Below the pieces are notes generated by a model. That model had not been told where the DNA came from. It saw only the letters and a program-made list of their open reading frames with translations, and ran no database searches. 30,362 nucleotides of DNA from Mesostigma viride. Taxonomy: Eukaryota > Streptophyta > Mesostigmatophyceae > Mesostigmatales > Mesostigmataceae. The stretch spans positions 1-30,362 of the forward strand of contig RPFO01001771.1 in NCBI GenBank assembly GCA_009746045.1. The letters run 5' to 3'. The position numbers were made by a program, and so were the translations under genes. This document shows positions 28,019 to 30,362 of this stretch, piece by piece; position 1 is the first letter of the stretch; every line of letters begins with the position of its first letter.

Positions 28019-29870
28019 GATGCTCTGTGTATTAATGACATATCAGACACACCTACATCACATCGCCTTGATGTTTCCGTTGTATGGGTCCGGTCGGGCG
28101 TTGGTAGCTGGTCGACAACAATTCTACATTTCCTAAAAAAAAATGCGACCGTGCCTACATTCGAAGGCGCGCTGTGGCTGACCTGAACTATCGGTGAACA
28201 CCTCGGCGTCACTTGACCGGCCTAGGTTGACATTTCGGCAGAGTAACGCTGCTTAAAGGATCCTTGCGTAGTTCGCGCGATTTGGCTCTTTATATATGTT
28301 TTTGGAGACGACGAGCAAGCATCCGATTGGTCAGCCAATTCCTGTCCAGTCCTCGGACAGTGTCCAATCCGGTGCTTGGGATCCAGAAAACGTGCTCGAG
28401 CCTGGCCACTCTGTCGCGGGCGCCGCGCTAGTGGCGTCGCGCCCAAACCTGACCAGGCCATAGGAAAGGGCGGGGGCGAATGCAAGAATTATTGTTATAT
28501 CCTGACCTGTCCTGGGGAAGGTCCGGGGCGAATGCAAGAATTAATATACCTGCGTATGCAACCAACACGGCCGATCCACATACATAATCCGACTGAGCTG
28601 GACGGTACGGACCAAATTTCGGTGCAAATTGAGGCCCAAAAGCTATGTCGGCATGGTGCGCGCACCCCTTGCGGTAGGGGCCATGGCGACTGCCTTTAGA
28701 CGAAACGTGACAAATCTGGCACGCGGAAAGCAGAAATGCTCGATTGTTGGAGAAAATTAGTTACTGATTCTAATTTATGGCGGGATGGTTGCGATCTATA
28801 ATGTCGCGGGCTTTTTTTCTTTGCCATCGGCAGGGGGGGTCCGGCCTGAATTTCTGTCGGGATGAATAAAGTATATTGGATGCCTGCCGGGTTGATTGTC
28901 GATTGTTGCCAGTTTTGATGGTCGTAAGGAAAGCTAGTTTAATGATGTTTCTAAAGCCGTAAAAATTCCCGCTGCTATCTTTACCTTTCCCGTCATTTTG
29001 CGGTAAGATAACATTAGCCCTGCGCGATGCGTACTGCCCAACCACTCCATGAAAGGGTGGACTTTCTTGTGCGCCTGGGCACGAATAAATGCCCGTTATG
29101 GTACGTTCTTGTGTTAAACGTCTTAAGCTTGCGTTTTCCTGCTTTCTTACCTCGTTGAGCGTAAGCTTTTTGCCTTCTTTCCGGCCAGATGCAGCCAGAA
29201 AGTTGCGGGTCCTGGCGCTGCATCGCTGGATTCCTGGGTGTCTTTTAGCTAGTTAATCGTCTGTGACGTGGCTGGCTTTCTGCAGCGCGTGGCCCGCAAC
29301 CTGTCGGGAAGGTGTAATGCTTTTATTTCCATGCTTCTCTGAAATTTCTTTTGCTTTATAGACAGTTGTGTTCGAGGAAATTCACGCGGTCTTCCTAAGC
29401 AGCGGCATCATTTTCCCCAGACACTGACGAGCTGGCACCTGTCTCCTAAAGAGAGCGGCTCGTGCTTGTTAGAAAGGAGGCAGTGTGCATTTTGCGGGAC
29501 ACAATGCTTTGGTGGCACATGCGTCAGGTAGGCTGTTCCAATGGTCTCTTCACCTTTCCCACTGAGTAAATGTTAGCATTTGTCATGCTAACCAGAGCAG
29601 CTAGCCACAGGTTGGCTGGATAAAAAGTCAGCTTATTTTCTCTTTATATACTGCGTGTGTGGTCCTCCACGTGTCCGGCTTGTTGGGCATTTTGGAAGAG
29701 GGTTTATAATGTGTTGTTGGGTGGAACAACTTGGTTGTTGGCACAAAATCACACATTATTAGCCTGAGATAGGCATGACATATGCTGCTCAGGCGTGTCG
29801 TCCTACCAGCCTTGTTGTTAAGGGTAGACTCACAAGGCTGGCTGTGCCGATGGAGGGGTGGGGCGTGCTA
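28019..29870. other. Unassigned region, no gene recognised
   Basis: Open frames are short and unconvincing. A ~55-bp imperfect duplication sits at about 28448-28545 (twice GGGGCGAATGCAAGAATTA). TATATAAAGAG occurs on the minus strand near 28289 and 29648, resembling TATA boxes, but no transcript start or gene can be tied to either. Confidence 0.5.
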
Positions 29871-29877
29871 GCCCCCC

Positions 29878-30362
29878 CCCACACCCACGCATGCATGCTA
29901 GCCCACCCCCACACCCACGCATGCATGCTAGCCCCGGCCCCGGCCCCCCACACCCACGCATGCATGCTAGCCCCCCCCACACCCACGCATGCATGCTAGC
30001 CCACACTCACACCCACGCATGCATGCTAGCCCACCCCCACACCCACGCATGCATGCTAGCCCCCCCACACACCCACGCATGCATGCCAGCCCCCCCACAC
30101 ACCCACGCATGCATGACCGCCCCCCCCCACACCCACGCATGCATGCTAGCCCACCCCCACACCCACGCATGCATGCTAGCCCCCCCACACACCCACGCAT
30201 GGATGCCAGCCCCCACACACACCCACGCATGCATGACAGCCCCCCCACACACCCACGCATGCATGCTAGCCCCCCACACACACCCACGCATGCATGCCAG
30301 CCCCCATACACACCCACGCATGCATGCCACCCCCCCCACACTTACGCATGCATGCTAGCCCC
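29878..30362. repeat. 30-bp minisatellite, right end of window
   Basis: Sixteen units, nearly all exactly 30 bp, of CACCCACGCATGCATGCTAGC plus a C-rich spacer, cut by the window end. Variants replace GCTAGC with GCCAGC, GACCGC or GACAGC. One unit carries a 9-bp expansion (CCCGGCCCCGG region at 29931-29945). GCATGCATGC is an alternating purine-pyrimidine palindrome. The open frames through it are repeat artefacts. Confidence 0.95.

Noticed and set aside
28280-28300. Minus-strand TATATAAAGAG as the promoter of the transposase-like gene
   Set aside because: It is about 1.4 kb upstream of the proposed start with the repeat array and AT tract between, and a similar sequence near 29648 serves no visible gene.
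29858-30362. CRISPR-like regular array at the right end
   Set aside because: Units are contiguous 30-bp tandem repeats without unique spacers, and the DNA is eukaryotic; it is a minisatellite.

Overview
The window is nuclear DNA of a eukaryote. It shows spliceosomal introns (GT..AG with pyrimidine tracts), a Ty3/gypsy retroelement with an initiator-Met-type primer site, an endonuclease/reverse-transcriptase LINE, a DNA-transposon gene with introns, and abundant minisatellites. Compact introns, mixed GC content and the transposon mix fit a green-lineage alga. That placement is a guess, because no ribosomal, organellar or housekeeping gene is present to fix the species.

Layout. 1-240: C-rich ~30-bp minisatellite. 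255-716: array of a 22-bp GGGTCT..AGACCC palindrome. 794-9304 (+): one large gene of nine inferred exons, about 2,400 codons, function unrecognised. It has a basic S/P-rich N terminus, charged coiled coil, several globular segments and an acidic/basic C-terminal region. The same palindrome recurs in many of its introns and twice in exons. 9305-9600: non-coding flank and retroelement breakpoint. 9600-18214 (-): 5' part of a Ty3/gypsy element (LTR, PBS, gag, protease, RT, first residues of RNase H). The rest of RNase H, the integrase and the 3' LTR are missing. Gag and protease are linked by a textbook A AAA AAC -1 frameshift site. The LTR is partly duplicated in tandem, and its outer copy is split by a 3,257-bp CACTA-like element (14353-17609) with 12-bp terminal inverted repeats, TT target duplication, mirror-image GTGAGAAA/TTTCTCAC subterminal arrays and a 26-bp palindrome in each arm. 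18266-22440: a LINE on the minus strand, broken by several frameshifts, with an inverted copy of part of its RT at its 3' tail. 22445-23500: unassigned. 23504-26854 (-): a transposase-like gene with a D..D..E/D domain, two short introns and one frameshift. 27001-27553: ~230-bp tandem array with GC-rich palindromic 18-mers that also occur in the transposase introns. 27840-28020: AT-rich tract. 28020-29870: unassigned. 29880-30362: second 30-bp minisatellite.

The elements form a nest: the gypsy element received the CACTA-like insertion and lies next to the LINE and its inverted fragment. Long reading frames across all unrelated elements are interrupted mainly by single-base indels, often in homopolymers. 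This suggests either residual long-read assembly errors or general decay, and it limits how firmly any gene can be called dead. The most promising leads are the architecture of the CACTA-like element, the palindromes concentrated in introns of the large unknown gene, and the 18-bp palindromic motif shared between an upstream array and transposase introns.
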